Assembly (NCBI RefSeq): GCF_035319885.1
Contig: NZ_CP141285.1
Coordinates: 1,922,001 to 1,986,000, forward strand
DNA length: 64,000 nt
Source of the DNA: Altererythrobacter sp. H2
GTDB lineage: Bacteria > Pseudomonadota > Alphaproteobacteria > Sphingomonadales > Sphingomonadaceae
Direction of reading: 5' to 3'
Made by a program: the position numbers and the translations under genes. Each line of letters opens with the position of its first letter. The stretch's first letter is position 1. Below the pieces are notes generated by a model that was given only the letters and a program-made list of their open reading frames with translations, ran no database searches and was not told the origin of the DNA. Of this stretch, positions 33,446-42,850 are shown one piece after another.

Positions 33446-35071
33446 TCAGTCCTTGTTCGCTGGTGTGCTGGCGGTGAAGCCTCGGTAGGCATCGAGCGCC
33501 ACTTGGTCGCAAATCGCGGCATAGGCCGACACGCTTGGGAAATTGATGAGCTGACGTTTCTTGCCCGGGATGTTCGCGCCCATGTACCAGGAGTCCGCTT
33601 CGGGAAAGAGCGTCATCGCGCCAGCTTGGGCGACCATTTCGGTCCAGCCCGCCTCGGCTTGCGGTTCAGCGTCGAAAAGGTCGAAACCGTTGCTTCGCAG
33701 CCAGACCATGAAGTCGCAGATCCAGTCGCCCTGCATTTCCGCGCTTGTCGGCCCGTTGGAAAAGCCCGAGGGGCTGAGGGGGCCGTGAGTGAACAACATA
33801 TTGGGGAAACCCGATACCGCCATTCCTAGATAGGCGCGCAAGCCGTCTTGCCAGGCTTGCGAAAGTGATTGGCCGCCTCTGCCGGTGATGTTCATGTCGA
33901 TCAACCCGCCCCGCCCGGCGTCGAAGCCGGTGGCAAAAACGATGAGATCGCATTCGACCTCGCCGTCTTCGGTCGTGATTGCGTACGGCCCGACACGGGT
34001 GATCGGGTTCGCCTTCAGATCAACCAGCGCAACATTGTCCTGCGCGAAAATCTCGTAATATCCCTGTTCGAGCGAAGGGCGCTTCGTGCCGAACGGATGT
34101 GGCGGTTCGGATGGGGCGAGTTTCTCGGCCAGATCGGGATCGGCGATCCTCGCGCGAACCTTGTCGCGCCAGAAATCGTAGGCGTAACGGTTGGCTTCAC
34201 GATTGGTAAGAATGTCGGCGAAATTGTGATACCAGAACCTCAATCCGCCCCGCTGCCACAGATCTTCGAAGTGTGCATTGCGCTCTTCTTCGCTGACTTC
34301 GAGCGCCGACACCTCAAGCGACTGGCATTCAAACCCAGCACTCGTCTGCCGACGCTGTTCGAAACAGGCGGGATAGCCATGCTTTTCGCGCTCCTGAGCT
34401 TCCCTCGTCAGCGGCTCCTGACGCATCGGCAGGGCCAGGATCGGGGTTCTTTGGAACAGGGTCAGCGCCTCCGCACGTTTGGCTGCTTCCTGGGCGACCT
34501 GCACTCCACTCGCTCCGGTTCCGATCAGGGCAACTTTGCGCCCATCCAGATCAATACCCTCCTGCGGCCAGCGCGCCGTGTGGCACCATTCGCCCTCGAA
34601 AACCTCAATGCCCGGAATGTCGGGGATATATGGCTTCGACGCGAAACCGAGGGCTGGGAGCAGGAAGCGCGTCTTTATGGTTTCACCGCCCTCAAGCTGT
34701 AGAGTCCATAGTCCCGGCCCTGTTTCAAAATCGGCGCTTTCGACCCTCGAGCCCATCCGCATCAGCGGCCAAAGGTTCAGCGTATCGCAGACATGGCGGA
34801 AATAGGCCCTGAGTTCTGCCCAGCCTGGAAAGCGCTCACTCCAGGTCCATGGCCGCCACACTTCGGGGATCGAGAATTCATATAGCGGAATCTGCGAATC
34901 CACGCGTGCGCCGGGATAGCAATTCCAGTGCCAGATGCCGCCCGGATCGGCCGCCGCATCGACCAGCAGCACGTTGAACCCGGCGTCACGCAACTTGTGG
35001 AGCAGGTAGATCCCGCTGAAGCCGGCACCGACGATCACCGCGTCGTAATCGGGCGAAGTCTGGGTCGTCAT
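33446..35071 (-). CDS. Baeyer-Villiger flavin monooxygenase
   Basis: 541 residues. FAD site VIVGAGFSGIY near residue 12, the Baeyer-Villiger fingerprint FEGEWCHTARWP (F-x-G-x3-H-x3-W-P), a second dinucleotide site ALIGTGASGVQVA for NADPH, and the C-terminal ATGFDAG. Such enzymes insert oxygen next to a ketone in cyclic or aryl ketones. The ATG at 35071 overlaps the acyl-CoA synthetase stop (ATGA), tying it to CoA-dependent degradation. The substrate is unknown. Confidence 0.92.
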   Translation of the reverse strand: MTTQTSPDYDAVIVGAGFSGIYLLHKLRDAGFNVLLVDAAADPGGIWHWNCYPGARVDSQIPLYEFSIPEVWRPWTWSERFPGWAELRAYFRHVCDTLNLWPLMRMGSRVESADFETGPGLWTLQLEGGETIKTRFLLPALGFASKPYIPDIPGIEVFEGEWCHTARWPQEGIDLDGRKVALIGTGASGVQVAQEAAKRAEALTLFQRTPILALPMRQEPLTREAQEREKHGYPACFEQRRQTSAGFECQSLEVSALEVSEEERNAHFEDLWQRGGLRFWYHNFADILTNREANRYAYDFWRDKVRARIADPDLAEKLAPSEPPHPFGTKRPSLEQGYYEIFAQDNVALVDLKANPITRVGPYAITTEDGEVECDLIVFATGFDAGRGGLIDMNITGRGGQSLSQAWQDGLRAYLGMAVSGFPNMLFTHGPLSPSGFSNGPTSAEMQGDWICDFMVWLRSNGFDLFDAEPQAEAGWTEMVAQAGAMTLFPEADSWYMGANIPGKKRQLINFPSVSAYAAICDQVALDAYRGFTASTPANKD

Positions 35072-36681
35072 GATGCGGCAGTCAGGCTCTCGGCAATTGC
35101 CTTCGCCGTTGCGTAGTCGGCCTTGCCGTTCGATGCGCGCAGGGGTGTATCCGTTGGATATATGGCCTTCGGCGTCTTGTATCCTGCCAACTGCCCCCGC
35201 ACATGATCCTTGACGGCTTGCTCGTCGAACGGAGCGTCGCCGCTGAGGTGGACAACAGCGGTGACGGCTTGGCCCCATTTCTCGTTCGGCACGCCCACGA
35301 CCAGCGCGTCACCAATGGCGGGATGGGTCTTGAGAATCTCCTCGACTTCCTCGGGGTAAACTTTCTCGCCAGCAGTGTTGATGCAAACGCTGCCACGGCC
35401 CAGCAAGGTCAGGCTGCCATCGGCCTCGACCGTGCACCAGTCGCCCGGAATCGAATAGCGGACCCCATCGATTGTGCGGAACGTCTTGGCGGATTTCTCG
35501 GGATCCTTGTAATAACCTGCGGGAATCGCACCCATGAGAGCGATAAATCCCGGTACGCCGCTTCCCGGCGTCACTTTCTGGTCGTTTTCGTCAAAGACAT
35601 CGCAGAATTCGCCAATCGCAAATTTCGCGGTGTTGGTGCCCCCTTGCGCGGTTGTGATGGAGCGGCCGAAGCCGAGCCCTTCGGAAGCGCCGAAGCTGTC
35701 CATCAGCACCACCTGGGGGATATGCTTGCACAGCCCAGCCTTGACTTCCTTGCTCCACATCACGCCGGATGAAACGATGGTAACGAGGCTGCTGGTATCC
35801 CAGCGGCCGGGATTCTCGTCCAGCGCTTGCAGCATCGGCTTGGCAAATGCATCGCCCACAATTGCGATGCTTTGCACCTTGTGCTTATCGACTGTTTCCC
35901 ACAATTCCGTCGCATCGAAGGACGGGTCTGCAAGTGTAACGATGGCGCCGCCCGACATAAGTGTGCCGATCGCGGTGATGAAGCCGGTCCCGTGCATCAT
36001 CGGGCAGGAGGGCAGAGTGCGGTTGCCGGGCCCTTGACTTGTGATCAGCGCGACGTGCTCTTCGAGTGTCTTAGGAACGGGGGCGAGCAGCTTCTGGGCC
36101 TCGAGCTGTGCTTTGCGCATTTGGTCGTGATGCCACATCACGCCCTTGGGCATGCCGGTCGTGCCGCCGGTATAGATGAAGAGCTGATCTTCGGGTGAGC
36201 GCACGATGCCGAGCGCCGATCCGTCGCCTTCTTGCGCGAGTGTCTCGTAAGGGATCGCAAAAGGCGCGATTTGCGACGCCTCGCCAATTTCCACGAAGGT
36301 GTGAACCTTCCCGAGCCGATCCTTGAGCTCGACGATACAGTCGCGGAATTCCGAGCTGTAGACGATCACTTCGCTGTCGGAATCGTCGAAGATGTAGAAG
36401 ACCTCCTCGGCGACATAGCGGTAATTGATGTTCACATGGATCAGGCGCCCCTTGAAGCAGGCTGCCATCAACTCGCCGTATTCGGGTCGGTTGCGCATAT
36501 AGAAGGCAACCTTGGCCCCATTGCCGGCTCCGCGTTGACGCAGCGCGCGGGCGACATTGTTCGAACGCGCGGACAATTCGGGCCAGGTAATGATCCGGTC
36601 ACCGTGGATCAGGGCCGGCGCATCCTTTGGCATGGCAGGCTCGAAAGCGTCGAGAATGTCGCCGAGATTCCAGTCGGTCAC
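35068..36681 (-). CDS. acyl-CoA synthetase (AMP-binding)
   Basis: 537 residues from GTG 36681, preceded by GGAGAGGAG; the nearby ATG is out of frame and stops at once. The AMP-binding signature YTGGTTGMPKGVMW, SFGASEGLGFG, GDWCTVEADGSLTLLGRG and the C-terminal catalytic lysine region NGKADY are all present. It would activate a carboxylic acid, perhaps a side chain or ring-opening product, to its CoA thioester for the two acyl-CoA dehydrogenases next door. Similar to FadD-type synthetases of steroid clusters in domain terms only. Confidence 0.9.
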   Translation of the reverse strand: MTDWNLGDILDAFEPAMPKDAPALIHGDRIITWPELSARSNNVARALRQRGAGNGAKVAFYMRNRPEYGELMAACFKGRLIHVNINYRYVAEEVFYIFDDSDSEVIVYSSEFRDCIVELKDRLGKVHTFVEIGEASQIAPFAIPYETLAQEGDGSALGIVRSPEDQLFIYTGGTTGMPKGVMWHHDQMRKAQLEAQKLLAPVPKTLEEHVALITSQGPGNRTLPSCPMMHGTGFITAIGTLMSGGAIVTLADPSFDATELWETVDKHKVQSIAIVGDAFAKPMLQALDENPGRWDTSSLVTIVSSGVMWSKEVKAGLCKHIPQVVLMDSFGASEGLGFGRSITTAQGGTNTAKFAIGEFCDVFDENDQKVTPGSGVPGFIALMGAIPAGYYKDPEKSAKTFRTIDGVRYSIPGDWCTVEADGSLTLLGRGSVCINTAGEKVYPEEVEEILKTHPAIGDALVVGVPNEKWGQAVTAVVHLSGDAPFDEQAVKDHVRGQLAGYKTPKAIYPTDTPLRASNGKADYATAKAIAESLTAAS

Positions 36682-36740
36682 ATCAGTTCTCCTCTCCGAA
36701 CGGGCGGCTGCTTTAGCGCGCGCGTCTCCCGGTAGAAACA

Positions 36741-37832
36741 TCAAGCAGCCTTGGCCCAGCCCTGAAGTGCCGCAGCCTCTGCCCGTACCGCTTCTGGCCC
36801 ACCCAGGACCTGCCGGTCGAATCCGATCCGTTTGAACCAGTAGTGCAGGCCAAGCAGGTCGGTGAATCCCATTCCGCCATGCACTTCGGTGGAAGTGCGT
36901 GCGACAAATCGATGGACCTCGGCCGTGTGCGATTTGACATGGCAGGCAACCAGCGATGCCTCATTCGGCACCGCGTCGAAGGCGTGGGCGGCGTACCAGA
37001 CGAGCGAACGGCACGGTTCATGCCGCGCGGCCATCTCGGCGCACATATGCTTTACGGCCTGGAAGCTGCCGATCAGGCGGCCGAACTGTTCGCGCTGGCC
37101 AGCATAATCGACAGCCTTTTCGATCATGGCCTGACCAGCGCCAAGACTGTCGGCGGCGAGGATAACACGACCCGCAGCGCGCAACCGGGCCGTTGCAACT
37201 CCGCCATCGTCAGCCAATGGTTCCGCCGCGGTTCCATCAAAACGCAATTCCCCGACGCTGCGGGTGCGATCGATGGTAGTCAACGCGATAGCCTCCAGGC
37301 CCGACGCCTTGGCACCGACAAGGTGCAGCCTGCCACCGGAATCGGCGACGATGTAGGCATCGGCTCCTTCGAAATCGAGCGCGAACAGGGCGGTGCCGTT
37401 GAGCTTCCCGGCGGCAGAGGTAACCCCCGCGCCGTCGCGCGCCTCGACCGTCTCGGAAATCGCGATACCGATACGCGCCTCTCCACTCGCGATCTTTGGC
37501 AGCCAGTGGGCCTTTTGCTCCTCGTTGCCCGCATCGCGCAAGGCGATCGGTGCGAGAACCTGACTGGCGAGAAACGGCACCGGGGCGACCGCATAGCCAA
37601 GCTGTTCCGCCACCACCGCCGCGTCGAGCAGGGTCATGCCGAGCCCGCCATGCTCTTCGGGGACCAGCATTCCGGCAACGCCCAGATCGTTGAGGGCCCG
37701 CAGCACCTGGTCGCTCAACGGATTGTCCCGCTCCGCACATTCGCGGACGTGACTGAGCGGGCTGGTATCGGCAAGGCACCGCGAAACCGCGTCACGCAAC
37801 ATTTGCTGGTCCTGCGAAAGTCCAAAGTCCAT
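36741..37832 (-). CDS. acyl-CoA dehydrogenase, small-type subunit (pair 1)
   Basis: 363 residues with the ACAD fold: MDFGLSQDQQMLRD, GLGMTLLDAAVVAEQLGYA, YAGQREQFGRLIGSFQAVKH and EVHGGMGFTDLLGLHYWFKR. It oxidises acyl-CoA to enoyl-CoA using FAD. Its ATG shares one base with the stop of the larger ACAD gene, and two dissimilar adjacent ACADs often form an alpha2beta2 enzyme, as in steroid side-chain degradation. The electron acceptor ETF is not encoded here. Confidence 0.88.
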   Translation of the reverse strand: MDFGLSQDQQMLRDAVSRCLADTSPLSHVRECAERDNPLSDQVLRALNDLGVAGMLVPEEHGGLGMTLLDAAVVAEQLGYAVAPVPFLASQVLAPIALRDAGNEEQKAHWLPKIASGEARIGIAISETVEARDGAGVTSAAGKLNGTALFALDFEGADAYIVADSGGRLHLVGAKASGLEAIALTTIDRTRSVGELRFDGTAAEPLADDGGVATARLRAAGRVILAADSLGAGQAMIEKAVDYAGQREQFGRLIGSFQAVKHMCAEMAARHEPCRSLVWYAAHAFDAVPNEASLVACHVKSHTAEVHRFVARTSTEVHGGMGFTDLLGLHYWFKRIGFDRQVLGGPEAVRAEAAALQGWAKAA

Positions 37833-39052
37833 CAGACTGCTCCCTGCTTCTGACGCGCCATGTCCGCGGTTTTCGGCTCACGTGGCATTTCAAGGCCGCG
37901 TTCGGCGATGATGTTCTTCTGGATCTGAGCGGTCCCACCGCCGATGATGAGACCGAGCTGGAACATATAGTTCCATTGCCAAGCCCCGCCGTCCCGCTCA
38001 CGCGGACTGTTGTGATAGAGAATGCCCAGTTCGCCCATGGCGTCGATTGCCAGCGCGGATATCTGGTGAGCGAGTTCACAGCTTTGCAACTTGACGATCA
38101 TTTTCGCCATGCCACCCGGCTCGCCCCTAAGGCTGTTCGAAAGGATCCGCATCCCATTGTATTTCATCGCCGCCACTTCGGCCTGAAGTGCCACCAACCG
38201 GTCGCGCAGTACCGGATTGTCGATCGCGCGACCCTGACCCAAACGCTCTTCCTGCATCAGTGCGATCAGCGCCTGCAGCCGGTTTTCGAGCGCGTCGGGA
38301 TCGCCCAGCATTCCGCGCTCATGGCCAAGGGTTGCATTCGCGACGAACCAGCCCTGGCCCCGCTGGCCGACGATCTGGTGCATCGGGACCCGCACATCGG
38401 TGAAGAACGTCTCGTTGAACTCGGCGTGACCGGTCATCGTCTTCAAGGGGCGAACCTCGATGCCCGGCGTGTCCATCGAAAAGATCAGGTAGGAAATGCC
38501 GCCATGCTTGGGTGCGTCAGGCTCGGTCCTGACCAGGCAAAAGATCATGTCTGCCTGCTTGGCGGTGCTGGTCCAGATCTTCTGGCCATTGATAACAAAC
38601 TCGCCGTTTTCGATGTGCGCGCTGGTCTTGAGGTTGGCGAGGTCCGACCCGGCACCGGGTTCGGAATAGCCCTGGCACCAGACAATATCGCCTTTCAACG
38701 TGGGTTCGATCCAGCGCCGTTTCTGTTCCTCGGTGCCGAGTTCGAGCAGGGTCGGCACGAACATCGAGATTCCCTGGTTAGCAAGCCCGCCCGCCACCCT
38801 GGCCCGCGCAAATTCCTCTGCGATGATGCGCGATTGGAGAATGTCCGGCTCGGCTCCATAGCCGCCATACTCCCGCGGGATCGTTCGCGCGGTATACCCA
38901 TGCTCGATCAACAGCCTCTGCCATTCGACCGCCTCGGGCGAAGGGCGGGCCGCCCGGTCAGAAGAAGGCGGAGCGAGATGGCTATGCGCTTCGATGAAAG
39001 CCCGCACTTGCTTGCGGAAGACATCGTATTCGGGCCCGTAATCAAGATCCAT
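37832..39052 (-). CDS. acyl-CoA dehydrogenase, larger subunit (pair 1)
   Basis: 406 residues from ATG 39052, seven bases after the DUF35 gene stop. ACAD motifs: WCQGYSEPGAGSDLANL, NGQKIWTSTAKQADMIFCLVRT (split at the W), VPLxxIVGQRGQGW-type VPMHQIVGQRGQGWF, and the C-terminal IQKNIIAERGLEMPRE. It is adjacent to and probably complexed with the 363-residue ACAD downstream. Confidence 0.9.
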   Translation of the reverse strand: MDLDYGPEYDVFRKQVRAFIEAHSHLAPPSSDRAARPSPEAVEWQRLLIEHGYTARTIPREYGGYGAEPDILQSRIIAEEFARARVAGGLANQGISMFVPTLLELGTEEQKRRWIEPTLKGDIVWCQGYSEPGAGSDLANLKTSAHIENGEFVINGQKIWTSTAKQADMIFCLVRTEPDAPKHGGISYLIFSMDTPGIEVRPLKTMTGHAEFNETFFTDVRVPMHQIVGQRGQGWFVANATLGHERGMLGDPDALENRLQALIALMQEERLGQGRAIDNPVLRDRLVALQAEVAAMKYNGMRILSNSLRGEPGGMAKMIVKLQSCELAHQISALAIDAMGELGILYHNSPRERDGGAWQWNYMFQLGLIIGGGTAQIQKNIIAERGLEMPREPKTADMARQKQGAV

Positions 39053-39059
39053 GGTGCTT

Positions 39060-39521
39060 CTAACTTTCACGCAGGCGAAAAACAGGAAGGCGGAAGTCCT
39101 CACCGATAAGTTCGAACTCCACTTCCACCGGAAGATCGAGCGCCAGGCGCTCGTGATCGCAACCAATCAGGCGCGTGGCCATGCGCACGCCCTCTTCCAA
39201 TTCCACCACCGCCGCCACGAAGGGAATTTCGGCGGCAAAAGCCGGGTGGAGGGCCTGGTGGGTAACGGTCCAGGAAAACAGTGTGCCCTTGCCGCTGCTG
39301 CGTCCCCAGGAAAACTCCGGCGAGCCGCACTTTGCGCACATATAGCGCGGCAGGTGGCGGAAGCAGCCGCAACCACTGCAGCGCTGGAAATAGAGATTGC
39401 CGTCCTGGCACCGCTTCCAGAATTCCTGCTCAACCGGGTCTTGCGGGCGAGGTCGCGGTTTGGGTGGTACATCCTGCGCGGAGGGCCGCATTTTGGGGGG
39501 CAGATCGCTCTCGCTGCTCAT
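39060..39521 (-). CDS. DUF35 OB-fold/zinc-ribbon acyl-CoA associated protein
   Basis: 153 residues. The N-terminal half has a rubredoxin-like zinc ribbon (CSGCGC then CAKCGS; C-x2-C-x10-C-x2-C), followed by an OB-fold with [17 protein letters not shown]35 proteins dock acyl-CoA substrates and pair with thiolase-like proteins (for example the ChsH2 DUF35 domain with Ltp2). The start overlaps the thiolase-like gene by ATGA, supporting a complex of the two products. Confidence 0.88.
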   Translation of the reverse strand: MSSESDLPPKMRPSAQDVPPKPRPRPQDPVEQEFWKRCQDGNLYFQRCSGCGCFRHLPRYMCAKCGSPEFSWGRSSGKGTLFSWTVTHQALHPAFAAEIPFVAAVVELEEGVRMATRLIGCDHERLALDLPVEVEFELIGEDFRLPVFRLRES

Positions 39522-40708
39522 GCAAACCTCCTGAGAATGGCAATGCTTCCGTCGCCGAGGTCACCCCAGCCGGTCACCAGGCCGGTCTGGGCTCCTAGCA
39601 CCTGGCGCTCGCCGCAGTCGTGACGAAGCTGGCGCACTGCCTCGACCACGTGGTTGAGTCCCCAGACATGCGCCTCGCTGAGCAAACCGCCATGGGTGTT
39701 GATCGGATAGCGGCCACCCAGCTCAATCTGGCCATTGGCTACGAATTCGGCCTGTGCACCCGGTTCGCAATAGCCCATCGCTTCCAGTTGCAGCAAAACG
39801 ACATAGGTAAAGCAGTCGTAGATCTGCAGGAAATCCATGTCCTCGCGCTTGACGCCTGCCATATCGAAAGCGCGCGGGGCGGCATAGCTGAGGCCGATCT
39901 TGAAGGGATCGGGCCGCGAAGGGATGTCGTCGGCGGGATAGGGGTGGCCTTCTGCGGCACCGGCGATGCTCACAGGCACATGCGGCATATCCTTGGCCCG
40001 ATCCATTCGCGATATGACTACCGCGCAAGCCCCATCGGTTTCAAGGCAGCAATCGTAAAGGCGGAAGGGCTCGGATATCCAGCGCGCCGAATGATAGGTT
40101 TCCGCGTCGAGTTCGCGCCCATAGGTAAAGGCCTGCGGATTCAACTGCGCATGACGACGGCAGGCTAGCGCTACCGCTGCCATCGCATCCGCGCCCACGC
40201 CGTAAAGCTTCGAGTTACGGGTCGCCAGCCAAGCATACATCTGCACCGGCAGGAACACACCATAGGGGATGTAATAGCCCTGGATGGTATTGGTCAGCGT
40301 GTTCATGTTCATCGCCCGAGTGGGCGGGGCACCCGGCTTGGGCCTGAGGGCCGAATAGCCGTTCCAACCGAGCGTCACCAGCACGTGATCGCAAAGCCCG
40401 CTGGCGATCGCCATTGCCGCGTTCTGCAGCGCCGTCGTCGGGCTGGCGCCGCCCATGTGAACGGTGGCCGCATAGCGCAGCACATCAATGCCGAGATTGG
40501 CGGCCATTTCCTCCGAGGTCGTATAGATCGGCGGCGGCACCATGCCGTCGATGTCGGAAGGTTTCAGCCCGGCATCTGCGATTGCGCGGCGCGAGGCTTC
40601 CAGCATCATGTCCACCGCGGTCCGTTCGGTGCCCTTGACGAATGCGGTTTCGCCCACACCGGTTATGGCCGCCTTGTCGGCAAAGGATAAGGTCTGCGAA
40701 GCGTTCAT
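39518..40708 (-). CDS. thiolase-fold protein of the SCP2/lipid-transfer (Ltp2-like) type, probable aldol lyase
   Basis: 396 residues with the thiolase fold ([10 protein letters not shown] start, [26 protein letters not shown] near the C-terminus). The position of the nucleophilic Cys reads [13 protein letters not shown], without Cys, and the second catalytic Cys is also not apparent, while the Tyr-rich [13 protein letters not shown] is kept. Ltp2-type enzymes with this pattern cleave beta-hydroxy acyl-CoA by retro-aldol reaction when paired with a DUF35 protein. The adjacent DUF35 gene fits. The substrate is unknown. Confidence 0.82.
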   Translation of the reverse strand: MNASQTLSFADKAAITGVGETAFVKGTERTAVDMMLEASRRAIADAGLKPSDIDGMVPPPIYTTSEEMAANLGIDVLRYAATVHMGGASPTTALQNAAMAIASGLCDHVLVTLGWNGYSALRPKPGAPPTRAMNMNTLTNTIQGYYIPYGVFLPVQMYAWLATRNSKLYGVGADAMAAVALACRRHAQLNPQAFTYGRELDAETYHSARWISEPFRLYDCCLETDGACAVVISRMDRAKDMPHVPVSIAGAAEGHPYPADDIPSRPDPFKIGLSYAAPRAFDMAGVKREDMDFLQIYDCFTYVVLLQLEAMGYCEPGAQAEFVANGQIELGGRYPINTHGGLLSEAHVWGLNHVVEAVRQLRHDCGERQVLGAQTGLVTGWGDLGDGSIAILRRFA

Positions 40709-40732
40709 ACAGCGTACCCGTGTTGCCGCAAT

Positions 40733-41875
40733 TCAGGAATAGAATCTGGCATCGGCCAGCGCCCTTTCGGCCCCATCGACAAGATCGCGCATGACCTCTG
40801 CCGCCGGACGGATCGAATGGATCAATCCAATTCCCTGCCCCGCGAAGCCGGGCATGATATCCTTGCGCTGAGCCTTTATGCCCGAAGCCATGACCGGCCC
40901 TGAAATCATCGACTGGTAAGGCATGGGAAGCGGCTCCTTGCCCGCCGCAACCCAGGCATCGGCCCATTTGTTGCGGATCATCCGCGCAGGCTTGCCGGTC
41001 AACGAACGGCTAACGACGGTATCTGCATCGCCGCCGTCGGTTATTGCTTCCTTCTGGAACCGTTCAATCCCTGCCTCTTCGGTTGCTAGGAACGCCGTTC
41101 CGACCCACGCGCCCAGAGCGCCAAGCATCATCGCTGCGGCGACTCCGCGGCCATCGGAGATTCCACCTGCTCCGATCACGGGAACCCGATCGCCCACCGC
41201 GTCGACTACCTGCGGAATCAGCGAGAAGGTTCCGATCGGGGAGTTGTGCCCGCCGCCATCGTGGCCCTGCGCCACAATCATGTCGATGCCGGAATCGACC
41301 ACCTGCTGGGCGTGCTTGACCTTGCCGATCACCGCCATGACCCTGGTGCCATTGGAATGAAGGCGGTCCATCCACGGTCCGGGATTGCCGAGGCCGGCGG
41401 CATAGACTGGCACCTTTTCCTCGATTACCACTTCCATCTGCGCCTCGAAAAACTCCCGTGTGAACAGCTGCGGACCGCCCTTGCCCATTTCCGGCGCGCC
41501 AGCCGCGCGCATGGCCATTGCGGCATCCACTTCGGGCAGATCCTCGCGTTCCATGAAATCGCGGGTGAACTGCTGATATTCGCCAAGCAGTGCCATCGGG
41601 TTTTCGGGCGAGGCGCCGCTCTGCGGTGCCGAACCGCGCCTGACGGAGGCAGGCAGAAGGGTGTCGACCCCAAATGGCTGATCGGTCAGTTCGCGGGTCT
41701 GGCGGATCCAGCTGCGCAACTGGTCTGGCGAGCAGGCCGCAGCGCCAAGAACGCCAAGTCCCCCGGCATTCGATACTGCGGCCGCGAGCGCGGGGACACT
41801 CGCCCCGCCCATTCCGGCCAGAAGGATCGGGTATTCGATCCCGAGAATTTCGCATATGCGGCTCTTGAGTGCCAT
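40733..41875 (-). CDS. nitronate monooxygenase-like flavoprotein (IpdC/NMO superfamily)
   Basis: 380 residues from ATG 41875. The FMN-binding TIM barrel is shown by ILLAGMGGAS, the AQGHDGGGHNSPIGT block with the usual catalytic-region His, GAGGISDGRGVAAAMMLGA and VGTAFLATEE. Annotated nitronate monooxygenases inside CoA-linked clusters are often not nitronate enzymes; IpdC of steroid ring degradation belongs to the same fold. It is the first gene of the - strand module, 45 bp after the GntR gene. Confidence 0.85.
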   Translation of the reverse strand: MALKSRICEILGIEYPILLAGMGGASVPALAAAVSNAGGLGVLGAAACSPDQLRSWIRQTRELTDQPFGVDTLLPASVRRGSAPQSGASPENPMALLGEYQQFTRDFMEREDLPEVDAAMAMRAAGAPEMGKGGPQLFTREFFEAQMEVVIEEKVPVYAAGLGNPGPWMDRLHSNGTRVMAVIGKVKHAQQVVDSGIDMIVAQGHDGGGHNSPIGTFSLIPQVVDAVGDRVPVIGAGGISDGRGVAAAMMLGALGAWVGTAFLATEEAGIERFQKEAITDGGDADTVVSRSLTGKPARMIRNKWADAWVAAGKEPLPMPYQSMISGPVMASGIKAQRKDIMPGFAGQGIGLIHSIRPAAEVMRDLVDGAERALADARFYS

Positions 41876-41919
41876 CGTAATACCCTCTCCATCCAGCGCC
41901 ACCCACCGGCGCCCGTTTT

Positions 41920-42660
41920 TTACGTCTGTCCCCACCTGACCTTCTGGGACACAAGCTCAGGGCTTCTCTGTGCGAGATAGGAGGCGGAGCCCGCCACGAG
42001 ACGCGCCATAGCCTGCCGCGCTCCTTCGGCATCGCCTTTGCGCACAGCTTCAAGGACGCGGCGCAAGAAACGCAACTGGACCGCACGCTCTTGGGCCGAA
42101 TACCCCAGCGAGAGCGAGAATTCGCGGGTAAGCATGTGCAACGCGGAAGTCAGAAGGCCGAAAAGCGGATTGCCGCTGGCCCAGCCGAGCATATCGTGAA
42201 AACGGCGATTCAGTTCCTCGAACTGGCTGCTCGCTTCGTTTCGCTCCAGCTCTTTGAGGCAATCGGCAAGTGCGCTCAAATCACCCGTGGTCGCGCGCTG
42301 GGCGGCATAGGCTGCAACATCCGCCGCAATCGCTTCGCGCAATTCGAGCAAGCCCCTCAAGTCCGCCTCCATGAAATGCAGGATCAGCGAGAGGCTGTTT
42401 GCGAAATCGCCAGTCTGCGGGCGGGCGACCACCGGCCCGCCACCGCGACCTAGTTGAAGATGGATAACGCCTTGGAGTTCAAGGAAGCGAAGCGCTTCGC
42501 GCAAGGTCGCTCGGGCGACATCGTATCGCGCAAGCATTTCGTCCTCGCGCGCCAACCTGTCGCCCGCAACATGCGCCCCGGCTTCGATATCGCGTACGAT
42601 GTCCTGCGCAAGCGTGAGCGCACGCTTGGCCTTCCTCGAATCATCGACCTTCGGTTGCAT
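41920..42660 (-). CDS. GntR/FadR-family transcriptional regulator
   Basis: 246 residues: N-terminal winged helix (LAREDEMLARYDVARATLREALRFLE split before RFLE, then LQGVIHLQLGRGGGPVV) and a helical FCD ligand-binding domain (LLELREAIAADVAAYAA, LNRRFHDMLGWASGNPLF). Such proteins usually repress acid or acyl-CoA degradation genes until a ligand binds. It lies between the - strand module it may head and the divergent P450 gene, with two CTTATAAG sites in the gap. Confidence 0.92.
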   Translation of the reverse strand: MQPKVDDSRKAKRALTLAQDIVRDIEAGAHVAGDRLAREDEMLARYDVARATLREALRFLELQGVIHLQLGRGGGPVVARPQTGDFANSLSLILHFMEADLRGLLELREAIAADVAAYAAQRATTGDLSALADCLKELERNEASSQFEELNRRFHDMLGWASGNPLFGLLTSALHMLTREFSLSLGYSAQERAVQLRFLRRVLEAVRKGDAEGARQAMARLVAGSASYLAQRSPELVSQKVRWGQT

Positions 42661-42679
42661 CTCTGGGAATCGCTCCTCT

Positions 42680-42703
42680 GATAAAACCTTATAAGAGTTT
42701 ATC
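42680..42703. promoter_or_regulatory. GntR operator candidate 1
   Basis: A perfect nested dyad: GATAAA (42680-42685), central CTTATAAG (42688-42695), TTTATC (42698-42703), all symmetric about 42691.5. It lies 20 bp upstream of the GntR start codon, so the regulator probably binds it and controls itself and the - strand module. Confidence 0.68.
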
Positions 42704-42763
42704 GGATGACATGTCCAGCATCAGTCTATGAAGTTTGCAGTGCGGGCAAATGTCGCAACAATC

Positions 42764-42771
42764 CTTATAAG
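42764..42771. promoter_or_regulatory. GntR operator candidate 2
   Basis: A second CTTATAAG, 76 bp from the first, with a TTTATT arm on its right side. It lies 80 bp before the P450 start codon, in position to block that promoter. Sharing of the core octamer between the two promoters suggests joint control. Confidence 0.55.
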
Positions 42772-42850
42772 CTTTATTGACCACACCCTGCGAAACATCT
42801 ACCTGTTTGAAAGTGAGGCGAGCCTGCTTGCCTGTGATGGAGGACGAGAC

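Noticed and set aside
37976-39109. Long + strand frame opposite the acyl-CoA dehydrogenase gene
   Set aside because: Codon-shadow of a GC-rich gene; the - strand product has a full ACAD motif set.
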